Shown here in pieces: positions 49,903 through 58,149 of a DNA stretch of 64,000 bases (positions are counted from its first letter, which is position 1; the number at the start of each line of letters is the position of its first letter). Source of the DNA: Streptomyces fuscichromogenes (GTDB taxonomy: Bacteria > Actinomycetota > Actinomycetes > Streptomycetales > Streptomycetaceae); assembly GCF_014645815.1 (NCBI RefSeq), contig NZ_BMML01000033.1, positions 23,813 through 87,812 of the forward strand, read 5' to 3'. The translations under genes were made by a program, and so were the position numbers. A model generated the notes under the pieces. It was not told where the DNA came from. It saw only the letters and a program-made list of their open reading frames with translations, and made no database searches.

Positions 49903-50694
49903 GTTGACACCCCGAAGAGGCGAGTACAGGGCGTCGCGCTGGTCCGCTCACGTGGCGGAGTGGGCGCTTGCTTGGGAAAGTGTGACCGGGAAGACGGCGC
50001 AAAATGCGCCAATCGGGCATGGATGGGCTGACAAAGAGCAGCAGCATGCTGCAACATAGGTCGTGCCTTCCTGGATGGATCTGGAGGCATGAAAAAGGCG
50101 CCTTTGGCGCTGGTTCTGGGCAGAACCGAGTTCGACCCGACCGGACAGCTGCTAACTGCCTGGTCGACTCCTTCGGGAGGGCCTGCTAAGCCCGCCCGGT
50201 GGCAGATGGGACGCCATCAGCCGGGGTGACTGTGAATCACCTGGGTGGCCGGGCGTCCCGGCGGCTAAAAGGCCCGCCTCGCGGGCGCCGCCCATCGCAA
50301 CTACTCCATCTCGCCCCCTTGTGGGGCAGAGGTGCGCCCGCAGCCGGATCGGCGCGGGAAGGTAAAGAAGGCGCCTGACCGGAGCGACGTACGATCCGTC
50401 GCTGCCACGGCGGGTGCCTTGGTGTGTGCCTGTCGGAGGGTACGGGTACCCTTCATCACGTCGAGACCTTCCCTGGATAGGTCTGCGGCCGTGCCCCGGA
50501 GTGCAGCCTCGCGGGGCTTAACCATGTCCATATGGATCTTATTCAGGGACACGCTACCCCTCAGAGATCCCGCAACGACACCCCGGTACCTCTCGTGTCG
50601 CCCACAGACAAAGGACTCCTGACGGGGCGCCAGCCCCCCCTCGCTCACCAGCCCTGCTCCACGCATGGCCCAACGCCCGGGCATGATGAGCGGT
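49903..50694. other. Long non-coding leader, candidate origin region (790 bp)
   Basis: No gene is supported. It holds many short palindromes: AAGGCGCCTT near 50095, a GCCGGG-type hairpin near 50250, GCCCGC-CTC-GCGGGC near 50272, GGGTACC-type repeats near 50440 and TCCATATGGA near 50527. GC drops in places (50080-50110, 50515-50550). Such a structured gap beside a replication gene is where an origin is expected, but I see no clear iteron array. Confidence 0.35.
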
Positions 50695-51336
50695 ATGCAT
50701 GCGACGCAGAAGCCCAGGCCGGCCGATCCCCTCGACGTGGAGACCTTCGCTCGTCCTGAGCAGCAGCGCCGCTACATCGCGGCCATGGATCGCCTCGCCG
50801 CCGACCGGCGCCCCGCTACGCCGCTCCGTGTCTACATCAGTGCTAGCCCCAAGACGGTCAACGACTCCAACTGGGAGCGATGGCTCGCGCGCATCACCGA
50901 GGACCTGCCCGTTGGCGTGGATCTCCTTCACTACCGGTCGGCGTTTGGGGAATCCGCGTACGACTGGGACACGCTCGCAGATCAACTCGACGGCCTCGTC
51001 GTCATCGGACGCCCCAAACGACTCGGCAGTCGCGTTCACGTCCTCGGCCCGGTTGCCCGTCTCGAACTCCGATCGTTGGTCGCGAAGAAGCCTGTCTTGC
51101 TCTTCACACACAACCTCGGCCTCATCCCGGTCGTCGACTGCATGAGCCAGGTCATGTCCCCGGCTGATGCACCGCGGCTCAAGCTGATTGCGCCCAAGCG
51201 GTGGAACCGTGACTCGCGCACGCTCCACGCCGCCCTGGACGCTCTTCGGCCAACCGGTCCCGCTATGCAGGAACCTGAACCGCGCCGAACTGCGCAGGGT
51301 CACCTGCTGGCTCCGTTCGCCGCAGGCACGAGCTGA
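50695..51336 (+). CDS. Hypothetical protein (213 aa) with nucleotide-binding-like core
   Basis: The protein has a Rossmann-like pattern: PLRVYISASPKTVND, WDTLADQLDGLVVIGRPKR, AKKPVLLFTHNLGLIPVVDC. It resembles small deoxyribosyltransferase or TIR-like folds in strand order, but no catalytic motif is clear. ATG at 50695 is preceded by CATGAT about 8 bases away, suggesting a leaderless start; ATGs 4 and 5 codons upstream are possible. It faces the FAD enzyme. Confidence 0.5.
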   Translation: MHATQKPRPADPLDVETFARPEQQRRYIAAMDRLAADRRPATPLRVYISASPKTVNDSNWERWLARITEDLPVGVDLLHYRSAFGESAYDWDTLADQLDGLVVIGRPKRLGSRVHVLGPVARLELRSLVAKKPVLLFTHNLGLIPVVDCMSQVMSPADAPRLKLIAPKRWNRDSRTLHAALDALRPTGPAMQEPEPRRTAQGHLLAPFAAGTS

Positions 51337-51380
51337 CCGCCGCCGGCGAGGGCACCGTGGTACCGAGCGCCGCCGGAGGG

Positions 51381-52304
51381 TCATCGAATCCCACCTCCGC
51401 CCGAAAGAGAGATGTCGTAGTAGTAGGCGAGCACAGCTTCGGCGCCCGAACCGTGTGCGGTAGCGATGCGCTGATAACGCGCGGACCGGAGGTCGCCGGC
51501 GATCCGGATGCGCCGGTGTTGCCTGTCGGGCGGGCAGTAGCCGTCGTCGCCGGACACCAGACCGGTCACAGCTGCCGGCTTGTTGCCGAGGTTGTTGAGC
51601 ACCGACGTGGCGGCGTAGATGGTCTTGGTCCCATCGTGTTCTTCCACCTCGATCGTCCAGCCGCCGCCGTACGTGGGCTTGGTAATTGCGGCGTGTGAGA
51701 TCGGCACGAGCCGTACGCGGCCGTCGGCCTCGATTTCGGTCGCCTTGTATGCGTCGGACGGTGGGCACAGTACGTGCAGCGTTGTCCTGACATTCGGGTG
51801 AGAGCGTAGCCAGGTTCCGAGCGGACGATCAGCGCCGAGGACGTATGTACGCGCGGTGAGGTCCTGCGGCGCGGCGCGCCAGAGCGGTGGAGCGGAGAGC
51901 TCGGCGGTAGCGGTGATCCACGTTGCGTCGGGCGGCACCAGGTCGCTCACGCCCGTGGCGACCACGATGAGCTTCGAGGTGAGCACACGTCCGTCGGCGA
52001 GGGTGAGTTCGGCCCGGTGGTCATGCCCGCCCACCTTCGCGGCGAGGCCCTGGACGACCGTGCATCGTCCGGCTTTCTCCAGGCGGTCAAGGTCCGAGGC
52101 CAGGGCCTCGGCGAGCTGGGGTCCGGTCGACCAGCTGCCCGGGACGTTCTCCAGGGCGCCTATTCGGTGTAGTTTGCCGCCCACCGGGCCAGCCTCGATG
52201 ACCATGGTCCGCAAGTTGAGGCTCGCCGCCATGACCGCGGCCGCCACCCCGGCTGGGCCCGCGCCGACCACGAGTACATCCGTGTCGCATGACCGTGTGT
52301 TCAC
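51381..52304 (-). CDS. FAD-dependent oxidoreductase, thioredoxin-reductase-like, without CxxC
   Basis: A 307-residue flavoprotein: FAD-binding VLVVGAGPAGVAAAVMAASL at residues 10-29, GGKLHRIGALENVPG, LIVVATGVSD, and a C-terminal RIRIAGDLRSARYQRIATAHG matching the FAD-site GD motif. Thioredoxin reductases have a redox CxxC in the middle; none is present, so this belongs to the CxxC-less subgroup with unknown electron acceptor. Its start overlaps the isochorismatase stop by four bases. Confidence 0.8.
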   Translation of the reverse strand: MNTRSCDTDVLVVGAGPAGVAAAVMAASLNLRTMVIEAGPVGGKLHRIGALENVPGSWSTGPQLAEALASDLDRLEKAGRCTVVQGLAAKVGGHDHRAELTLADGRVLTSKLIVVATGVSDLVPPDATWITATAELSAPPLWRAAPQDLTARTYVLGADRPLGTWLRSHPNVRTTLHVLCPPSDAYKATEIEADGRVRLVPISHAAITKPTYGGGWTIEVEEHDGTKTIYAATSVLNNLGNKPAAVTGLVSGDDGYCPPDRQHRRIRIAGDLRSARYQRIATAHGSGAEAVLAYYYDISLSGGGGIR

Positions 52305-52864
52305 GACAGCGCTCCTGGTGCTCCGTGGATTCGTGACAGGACGACGTCACTGGTGAGCAAGTGATCCGTGCCGATGTTTCGGGCTGCCATTAGCAGCGCC
52401 GCGTCGTGGTACTGGGGCCCTCCCGTGGATGCGCAGGCGTCAGTGACGATCCACGGCCGGAACCCGTGGTGATAGGCGTCTCGGGCCGAGTCGTACACAC
52501 ACGCGTCCGTGTCGATGCCGCACAGCACCAGGTCGGTCCACCCCGCGTCCCGAATGAGCTGGGCGCCCGCGGGCGTGAATACGGATGCCTGGTCCTTGTC
52601 GATGATGGCGGCCGCGGTATCGGCGAACGGAGCGAGCTCGGCGGCGAGAGCCTGCTCCTCGGGAGAGCGTAGTCGAGTCCAGCCGGTGATCGTTTCGTAC
52701 GGAGAACCGGGTGCGTTGTGGAACAGGGTGAACACCACGGGCGCGCCCGCTGCGCGCCAGCCCTCAACGAGCCGCGCGATCGCGGGAAGAACACCACGGC
52801 TGTGCCGGTTGACGAAGCCCTGCTGAACGTCGATGACCAGCAGCGCTGTCGAACGAGGTTCCAC
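52301..52864 (-). CDS. Isochorismatase-family cysteine hydrolase
   Basis: A 187-residue hydrolase with the triad in order: Asp in ALLVIDVQQGF, Lys in IIDKDQASVF and Cys in GIDTDACVYDSA. Family members hydrolyse amides or vinyl ethers such as nicotinamide or isochorismate. It is translationally coupled to the FAD enzyme, and both follow the XRE gene, which probably regulates them. Substrate unknown. Confidence 0.85.
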   Translation of the reverse strand: MEPRSTALLVIDVQQGFVNRHSRGVLPAIARLVEGWRAAGAPVVFTLFHNAPGSPYETITGWTRLRSPEEQALAAELAPFADTAAAIIDKDQASVFTPAGAQLIRDAGWTDLVLCGIDTDACVYDSARDAYHHGFRPWIVTDACASTGGPQYHDAALLMAARNIGTDHLLTSDVVLSRIHGAPGALS

Positions 52865-52887
52865 CCAGTCCGCCTTCCATATGTCAG

Positions 52888-54057
52888 TTATGGGTTACTG
52901 TCTCGCAGTGCATCCTGGGCGGCGCGGAGCCGATCAGGGAGTTCACTCGTGGCCAGGATCGCCTCGCGCATCACCCGATGCTGAGCGGTCTCCGTCGGCC
53001 TCGCGGTCGTCAGCCGGACGTACGCGCCGCGCAGGAAGCGCCACCCGAACGCCGGGGGCATCACCGGGTCCTGCCCTTCTTCGATCATGCTCAGGATGTG
53101 TGACGACAGCGCCCACAGCGCCTGTACGTCCAACTCCAGGGCAAGGATCTGGCTCGTGGTCAGGGCACGTTCGTCGGGTTTCGGGTGGTAGGAAACCCCA
53201 GACCAACCAGCCACACCCCTAGAAGCACCGCCGTCAAACGCCACCGCTTCCGGGTGCTCCCAGCCGTCGCGGAACTTCGCGTCCTCAACACCAGCTCCGA
53301 GAGGCCTGATGTTCTCCGGGTCTTGCCGGTTGACGAGGACCGACGGCGTGGTCAGCAACTGCAAGGCCGGATCGAGCCCGGCCTTCGTCCACGAGTGGTC
53401 ACGCAACTCGTATACGGACAGGACGTACTCCGGATCCGGTGACGGATTGACGGCCTTCCCGGCGGAGATGTGCTGCTCCAACAAGTGCGTCATACGCTGA
53501 CCGGCCCAGGCCCGGTCCGTCAGATAGGACCGGTAACGCCATAGCGCCAATTCGGTTAGAGAGTCGACGCGTTGATGCTCTTCCAGGAGCGCCAACGCGA
53601 TCCCGCATGCGAAGACGTGGACTGTGGAGGCGTGGGCTGTCCGATGCTCCCCGGACAGAACACGCTGCTCAAGGCCTCCGGGTCCCGACGGTCGGGGAGC
53701 GCCGGCAGCGTAAAGCGGGCCAAGTCGCTCGCCCAGGTACACCGGCAGGAATTTGTACGAGACAACAGTGCATGGCGCTGGCTGGGCTATCTCAATCCCT
53801 GCGCTACTAGCCGTTTCACCTCGCATTGCCGCCAGCCGGAGGCGGAACGACTCCTGCTCTTCTGGCGTGGACCGGGCAAGTGCCGCGTCGAGGATCTGGG
53901 CCATTGCCGGACGGCACTCGCGCGTGGGGTTCTCCCGCCAGTGAGAGACCGTCCGGGGGCTGATGCCGAGCGTTTCGGCGAACTCGCGGACGGACTGGCG
54001 TTTCACCGACCGCAGCAGCAGTCCCTCTTCACCTGTCCACCGATCCACAGCGATCAC
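52888..54057 (-). CDS. XRE-family regulator (389 aa)
   Basis: N-terminal HTH: VREFAETLGISPRTVSHWRE (about residues 24-43). The C-terminal 300 residues are helical with no named domain. GTG at 54057 has GGGAGGTG six bases upstream, so the longer reading is rejected. It lies 23 bases before the isochorismatase gene on the same strand, and similar XRE/isochorismatase neighbours recur in Streptomyces. Confidence 0.75.
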   Translation of the reverse strand: MIAVDRWTGEEGLLLRSVKRQSVREFAETLGISPRTVSHWRENPTRECRPAMAQILDAALARSTPEEQESFRLRLAAMRGETASSAGIEIAQPAPCTVVSYKFLPVYLGERLGPLYAAGAPRPSGPGGLEQRVLSGEHRTAHASTVHVFACGIALALLEEHQRVDSLTELALWRYRSYLTDRAWAGQRMTHLLEQHISAGKAVNPSPDPEYVLSVYELRDHSWTKAGLDPALQLLTTPSVLVNRQDPENIRPLGAGVEDAKFRDGWEHPEAVAFDGGASRGVAGWSGVSYHPKPDERALTTSQILALELDVQALWALSSHILSMIEEGQDPVMPPAFGWRFLRGAYVRLTTARPTETAQHRVMREAILATSELPDRLRAAQDALRDSNP

Positions 54058-54219
54058 TACACACCTCCCAGACGGTCCTTGACCAGGCGGACGAGGCCGT
54101 ATTGCCACGCTGAGTCCACACCACTGCTACGCGGTGGCATCTCGCTCACAGTCCTTGCCCCGGAAGCTGTTTGGTGACGTAACCAGCCATTCAGCGATCG
54201 GTCGGTAGCCCCCATGTCG

Positions 54220-54975
54220 TCAGGCGTCGAACTCGTAGTCGAGGACGTACGAAGCCGAATCGAGTGTCATCTCGTTCACCTCGACTGCGCGTTGGTCAGT
54301 GGCGAACGCCGTCCTGCAGATCTTGAGGACAGGCCGCTCAAGGGACATTTCAAGGGCTGCTGCTTCTTGGCTCGTGGGCAGAAGGCCGCGAATCTCCTCG
54401 CGGAAGTGCACGGGCGGGTGCCCAAGATCGGCGAGTCGCGAGTACACCCCGCCCGGTCCGGTGTCTGCCTGAGTGATCGCCGACCCCGCCACAAGGCTGT
54501 ACGGCAGGTACGACGTAGCGATCATGACGGGACGTCTGTCGAGCGTGTAGCGCCGCGACCGTGCGCAGGCTGTTTCCCCATTTCCCAGCTCCAGCATGCG
54601 TTGGATGTGAGCCGGTGGGATGAGCTCTTCGACGGTTACTTGATCGACGTCCAACGGGCGGCTCTCGTCGGCGGTCCAGATGGATTTGCCGCTCCCCCAC
54701 TGGTCCCGCGCGAGGCGTTGAATGCCTCGTCGCCGGATGGGTTGGAAGGCCTGGACGAAGAAGCCGGCGCCCTTCCGGGACTCGGCGAGTCCTTGGCTCG
54801 TGAGCATGCGGAGTGCTCGGCGAGCGGTCATCGGGGACACGCTGTACTGCGGCGCGAGGACGTTTTCCCCCGGCAACCGGGCCCCAGGGCCATACGTGCC
54901 CAGCTCGATTGCTGCCTTCAGGGCGTCAGCGATCTGCAGGTACTTGGGCTGCTCGTCGCCCGATTCATCCGCCAT
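54220..54975 (-). CDS. GntR-family regulator with UTRA domain
   Basis: A 251-residue repressor. Residues about 11-75 are the GntR winged helix (KYLQIADALKAAIELGTYGP, MTARRALRMLTSQGL). The UTRA ligand domain follows (CARSRRYTLDRRPVMIATSY, VLKICRTAFA, YEFDA end). KorSA/KorA-type GntR proteins control conjugation in Streptomyces elements. The ATG at 54975 follows AGGAG. Two palindromes TTCGATATCGAA lie 98-165 bases upstream and are its likely operators. Confidence 0.88.
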   Translation of the reverse strand: MADESGDEQPKYLQIADALKAAIELGTYGPGARLPGENVLAPQYSVSPMTARRALRMLTSQGLAESRKGAGFFVQAFQPIRRRGIQRLARDQWGSGKSIWTADESRPLDVDQVTVEELIPPAHIQRMLELGNGETACARSRRYTLDRRPVMIATSYLPYSLVAGSAITQADTGPGGVYSRLADLGHPPVHFREEIRGLLPTSQEAAALEMSLERPVLKICRTAFATDQRAVEVNEMTLDSASYVLDYEFDA

Positions 54976-55072
54976 AGGACTCCTCACCTCGCTAGCGATC
55001 CTAGGCGCCTCGATGTCAGGCGCCAGCGTCGTGGTGGGCCTCGGTCGCTGATCTGTGACCCCTCGGGCGTAT

Positions 55073-55140
55073 TTCGATATCGAAGCTATTGACTTCGATA
55101 GTGAGCATACCCTCTACTGGACGCAGCTTCGATATCGAAG
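55073..55140. promoter_or_regulatory. GntR operators
   Basis: TTCGATATCGAA at 55073-55084 and CTTCGATATCGAAG at 55127-55140 are perfect palindromes; CTTCGATAG near 55093 is a half-site. Repeated sites beside the gntR start indicate cooperative autoregulation and perhaps control of the rightward genes. Confidence 0.75.
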
Positions 55141-55480
55141 TGGGAGAACCGGGCTCCCGTCTCGACGCGCTGAGTTGGCGTCGACTCGTGGCCGGACCTC
55201 CGCCCGGATCCGCCGTAGGCGGGGCCGCTAGGGAACGGACGCGAGTTCTGATCCCGATGTACGACCAACCACATAGCGCAGCCTGCTCGCCGTCGCTTAC
55301 ATGCGGCACCGGGGTGACCGGCCACAGAGCCGACACGATGTCCCCCGGTGGGCCAGAGCAGGGCAGCACAGACAGCAGTTGCGCTGCCTGTCCTCCACGA
55401 TCCGACCAGCGGACTTCCGCTGACGGCTCCTGGTCGGCAGGGAACGCAGCCCACGTCACTCCCCCGCCAAGGAGCCCGCC
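55141..55480. other. Intergenic region, 340 bp
   Basis: Between the operators and the next gene no protein-like frame is convincing. The last bases hold AAGGAG for the TTG at 55481. Confidence 0.45.
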
Positions 55481-56329
55481 TTGCGTATCAGCACGCTCCC
55501 CCCGTACCGGCTCAGCAGCTTCCGACCCCAGCACGTGAACCTCCGTGACGGGGAAGTCCCGACGCTGAAGTGCCCGGCGTGCGAGGAATGGCACTCGATC
55601 CGTCGTAGGGTCCTCACTCCGCATTACCCGGAGCCCGGGAAGCGGTGCTTAGGGAGCGCGCGGCGCATCGTCTTCGACATGACCGTCGAGGAGTGGGGTG
55701 CCGCGCTGGTCGAGGGCGCGCTTGAGGCTGGTGCCCGTCGGAGTGCGCAGCAGTTCAGCAAGCCGACTCCGCCGGCGGGGCAGCCGATTCACCGTTTGGC
55801 GTACACGGGGCAGACGGCGCCGCTTGAGCGTGCGCGGCAGGCGGTCGCCCGGCACCAGGTCGACTGCAAGATCTGCTCGGGTGGCAAGAAGTGCCGGATG
55901 CCTGTGGTCTTGGCCCAACACGAGGCTGGCCGGGCGGGGTTGGAGGCGCTTGAGCGTGCGCGGCAGGCGGTCGCCCGGCACCGTGTCGGCTGTGCTGACT
56001 GCCGGCGGGGCCAGTTCTGCCCGATGGGCTACGAGCTGGCCGAACGGAAGGCGTGGACGGAGCAGACCCGCGAGGACGTGGAGCGTCAGCAGATCCGCGA
56101 TCAGAAGGAAGAGCAGAGCTGGGAGCGTGACCGCGATCGTCGCCTTGCCCGGCGGCGGGGGTCGGACTGGCGGCGCGTAGCGCCCGCGGTTCGGCGTACC
56201 GACAGGGTCCGTGAGCAGCGTCCGGTGGGTACCAACTCCCCGAACGATCACACCAGCGTTCCGCTGGAACCGGTCCACTTCTCGGCTGACACGGAGGGGC
56301 TTCATGGAATTCGTCGAACCCGGCACTGA
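55481..56329 (+). CDS. Cys-rich protein with duplicated zinc-finger-like unit (282 aa)
   Basis: The N-terminus has a CPAC ... C pattern (TLKCPACEEWHSIRRR). Two consecutive units read LERARQAVARHQVDCKICSG and LERARQAVARHRVGCADCRR, each a basic helix followed by C-x2-C and a later Cys. A basic coiled tail (EEQSWERDRDRRLARRRG) ends the protein. DNA or RNA binding is likely. TTG at 55481 with AAGGAG seven bases upstream. First gene of the rightward small-gene series. Confidence 0.6.
   Translation: MRISTLPPYRLSSFRPQHVNLRDGEVPTLKCPACEEWHSIRRRVLTPHYPEPGKRCLGSARRIVFDMTVEEWGAALVEGALEAGARRSAQQFSKPTPPAGQPIHRLAYTGQTAPLERARQAVARHQVDCKICSGGKKCRMPVVLAQHEAGRAGLEALERARQAVARHRVGCADCRRGQFCPMGYELAERKAWTEQTREDVERQQIRDQKEEQSWERDRDRRLARRRGSDWRRVAPAVRRTDRVREQRPVGTNSPNDHTSVPLEPVHFSADTEGLHGIRRTRH
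55821..55982 (+). repeat. Exact 36-bp duplication inside the Cys-rich gene
   Basis: Bases 55821-55856 and 55947-55982 are identical and 126 bp (42 codons) apart. They encode the basic helix of each unit. The intervening sequences differ, so conversion or recent partial duplication kept only the helix identical. Confidence 0.85.
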
Positions 56330-56396
56330 ACCGATCCTGTACCACCTCGTGCAGGCTCAGGACGCCTACCGACAGTGCGAGAACCTCCCCGACTGA
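56304..56396 (+). CDS. Very small protein (30 aa)
   Basis: GGAGGGG five bases before ATG 56304 and acidic product MEFVEPGTEPILYHLVQAQD, then AYRQCENLPD. It overlaps the preceding gene by 26 bases. The strong ribosome site is the main support. Confidence 0.45.
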   Translation: MEFVEPGTEPILYHLVQAQDAYRQCENLPD

Positions 56397-56495
56397 TCCA
56401 CGCGCACCATGCGACCTGCGTTACCTGTGATCGCCGCCCGCGTGACGAGCGGCGATGGCAGGGGGCAGCAGGACCTTCCCAGGTCAGCAGTCCCG

Positions 56496-56586
56496 CTGGG
56501 TTGGCCTCCGCCAGGGGAGGCCAACCCAGTCGTGACAACCGAACACCGAACAACGAAACGGCCCCGGGGCGCATCCCGGGGCCGTT
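56496..56586. terminator. Two hairpins in a leader
   Basis: A 14-bp stem (CTGGGTTGGCCTCC at 56496-56509, complement 56516-56529) and a 12-bp stem (AACGGCCCCGGG at 56557-56568, complement 56575-56586). They separate the small gene at 56304 from the one at 56626. Confidence 0.7.
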
Positions 56587-56625
56587 CCCGATCGTCCGCC
56601 ATCTCAGGTGAGAGGAAGAACGACC

Positions 56626-56748
56626 TTGCTGAAGAACATCATGACATCCCGAGGGCCGATCAGTGCGCAGGGGGACGAGAACCCGAGCCAGGAAGACGAG
56701 GCGCTGCGCCGGGCCCGCGAGGCGGACCAGAGGGGCGGGAGGCGGTGA
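56626..56748 (+). CDS. Small hydrophilic protein (40 aa)
   Basis: TTG at 56626 behind GAGAGGAAG. The product (MLKNIMTSRGPISAQGDENP, EDEALRRAREADQRGGRR) is charged and probably helical at the end. Its TGA overlaps the next GTG, coupling it to the ATPase-like gene. Confidence 0.5.
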   Translation: MLKNIMTSRGPISAQGDENPSQEDEALRRAREADQRGGRR

Positions 56749-57254
56749 ACGCCACCGTCTACGGCACCGGCACCCTCCACGCCGTGGCGGTAGACGAAAG
56801 GCCCTCGCGTTCCGCCCTGGTACCAGGCCTGGTGGTGCACGAGTACGAACGTGGCTTCCGCGCCGACCTGACGGCGTCCCGGGAGGCCGTGAGCGGTGTG
56901 CGCGCGCTGACCCGGGAGGTGCCGTCGATGCACGGCACCAACAGGGGCCTTGCCGAGGCCGCTGAGCTGGTGGTGTCCGAGCTGATGGGCAACGCGGTCC
57001 GCGCGAGCAACTCGACTGAAGCCGTTGCGCTGGTCGTCGAGGTGTACGTCGCTCAACCGGGCATCGTGGTGATCGTCCACGACACCGTTCCGCAGCAGCC
57101 GAACCGCGGTGAGACCGCGCTGGACAGTTCCGAAGCGGAGTCCGGCCGGGGACTGGGCATTCTCGACGTGCTCACCGACGGCTGGACCGTCGAGCCGTCG
57201 ACGGAACCGTCCTTCGCGAAGCAGATCAGGTGCCTCGTCAGCCGAGCTGAGTAG
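56745..57254 (+). CDS. Anti-sigma-factor-like ATP-binding protein (HATPase fold)
   Basis: A 169-residue GHKL protein: the N-box ELVVSELMGNAVRAS (about residues 70-84), a weak G1 box (VIVHDTVPQQP) and a G2 box GRGLGILDVLTDGW. This is the RsbW/SpoIIAB-like fold common in Streptomyces. The degenerate G1 box (no DxGxG) leaves ATP binding uncertain. GTG start coupled to the preceding 40-residue gene. The WhiB gene follows. Confidence 0.75.
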   Translation: MNATVYGTGTLHAVAVDERPSRSALVPGLVVHEYERGFRADLTASREAVSGVRALTREVPSMHGTNRGLAEAAELVVSELMGNAVRASNSTEAVALVVEVYVAQPGIVVIVHDTVPQQPNRGETALDSSEAESGRGLGILDVLTDGWTVEPSTEPSFAKQIRCLVSRAE

Positions 57255-57445
57255 CACTTCCGCTGTATGGAGGGCGGGCGCGAGGAAGGTCAGCCCCCTC
57301 CGGCGCAGCCCTTGCGCCCGACGGGGCCGGAGATCACCTCGTGCCCGCCCCCCCATCCGACCGAGCGGGCTCAGCAGCAACCCCAACTCCCCGTGCTGGC
57401 AGACCTGTTGGCCAGCACTCCTTGTTGACTTCACGGAGGAATCAC

Positions 57446-57703
57446 ATGGACTGGCGTCACAACGCAGTGTGCCGAAACGAAGACCCCGAACTGTTCTTCC
57501 CGATCGGCAACACCGGTCCCGCGCTGCTGCAGATCGAGGAGGCCAAGTCGGTCTGCCGCCGGTGCCCGGTGATGGACCAGTGCCTGCAGTGGGCGTTCGA
57601 GTCCGGTCAGGACTCCGGCGTCTGGGGCGGCCTGTCGGAGGACGAGCGCCGCGCCATGAAACGCCGCGCGGCCCGTAACCGCGCCCGTCGGGCCACGGCC
57701 TAA
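57446..57703 (+). CDS. WhiB-family iron-sulfur transcription factor
   Basis: An 85-residue WhiB-like protein with four cysteines in the family spacing: AVCRNEDPELFFP, then VCRRCPVMDQC, giving C ... C-x2-C-x5-C, and the GVWGGLSEDERR turn plus a basic C-terminal helix. The cysteines hold a 4Fe-4S cluster that responds to NO or oxygen; the protein binds sigma region 4. GGAGGA precedes ATG 57446 by six bases. Plasmid-borne copies are common in Streptomyces. Confidence 0.93.
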   Translation: MDWRHNAVCRNEDPELFFPIGNTGPALLQIEEAKSVCRRCPVMDQCLQWAFESGQDSGVWGGLSEDERRAMKRRAARNRARRATA

Positions 57704-57720
57704 GCAACTCTGCACCTTCG

Positions 57721-57797
57721 CAGCCCTGCGCTGCTCGTCGTCGATCGCGCCCGCCAGGTGCTGGAGTGCGGTCGTCGGCGAGGTGTGCAGGACGCAC
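57721..57797 (+). repeat. Intercistronic repeat B, copy 1
   Basis: About 77 bp starting CAGCCCTGCGCTGC and ending GTGTGCAGGACGCAC. It is clearly related to 58001-58074, with gaps in the middle. It directly follows a stop codon and leads to the next ribosome site. Confidence 0.6.
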
Positions 57798-57826
57798 GCC
57801 TTCCCCTTGCCGACGAAGGGACGCAG

Positions 57827-57996
57827 ATGAGCCGTTACGACCGACTCACTACCGAGCAACTGGAGACCTCCCTGAAGGCCATGGGTCAGATCGCCGGGGA
57901 GTGGGGTGAGGCGCGCTGGCAGGTCGGACAGGACCACACGGTGAGATCAACCAGGTTCTGGACGAACTGGACGAGCGTCGGAAGCAGGAGCGCTGA
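57827..57996 (+). pseudogene. Frameshifted small helical protein
   Basis: ATG 57827 begins MSRYDRLTTEQLETSLKAMG, QIAGEWGEARWQVGQDHT; near 57937 the natural continuation GEINQVLDELDERRKQER is in the next frame and stops at 57994-57996. Without the shift it would be a 55-residue helical protein. AAGGGACG lies before the ATG. Confidence 0.6.
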
Positions 57997-58000
57997 TCCG

Positions 58001-58074
58001 CAGCCTGTGCTGCCCGTCGTCAACCGGCCCGCTTCACCGCGGGTCTGGTGGTCGGCGGAGTGCGCAGGACGCAC
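58001..58074 (+). repeat. Intercistronic repeat B, copy 2
   Basis: Starts CAGCCTGTGCTGC and ends GTGCGCAGGACGCAC, matching copy 1 at both ends and at the internal CGTCGTC and GGTCGGCG blocks. Confidence 0.6.
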
Positions 58075-58083
58075 TCACGCGAT

Positions 58084-58113
58084 GGACCCCCGGGGTGGCC
58101 GCCCCGGGGGTCC
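58084..58113. terminator. Very strong GC hairpin
   Basis: GGACCCCCGGGG (58084-58095) and CCCCGGGGGTCC (58102-58113), 6-base loop, 36 bases before the next ATG. Confidence 0.75.
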
Positions 58114-58149
58114 TGTCGCAGGTCAACCCTTCGTGAGAGGACGACCCGT

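Noticed and set aside
50100..50140. A tRNA-like segment with a GTTCGA loop
   Set aside because: No acceptor pairing or anticodon arm could be built around it.
55089..55538. A plus-strand frame starting near the GntR operators
   Set aside because: Not protein-like (Ser/Pro/Gly-rich, no ribosome site), and it starts inside the operator cluster.
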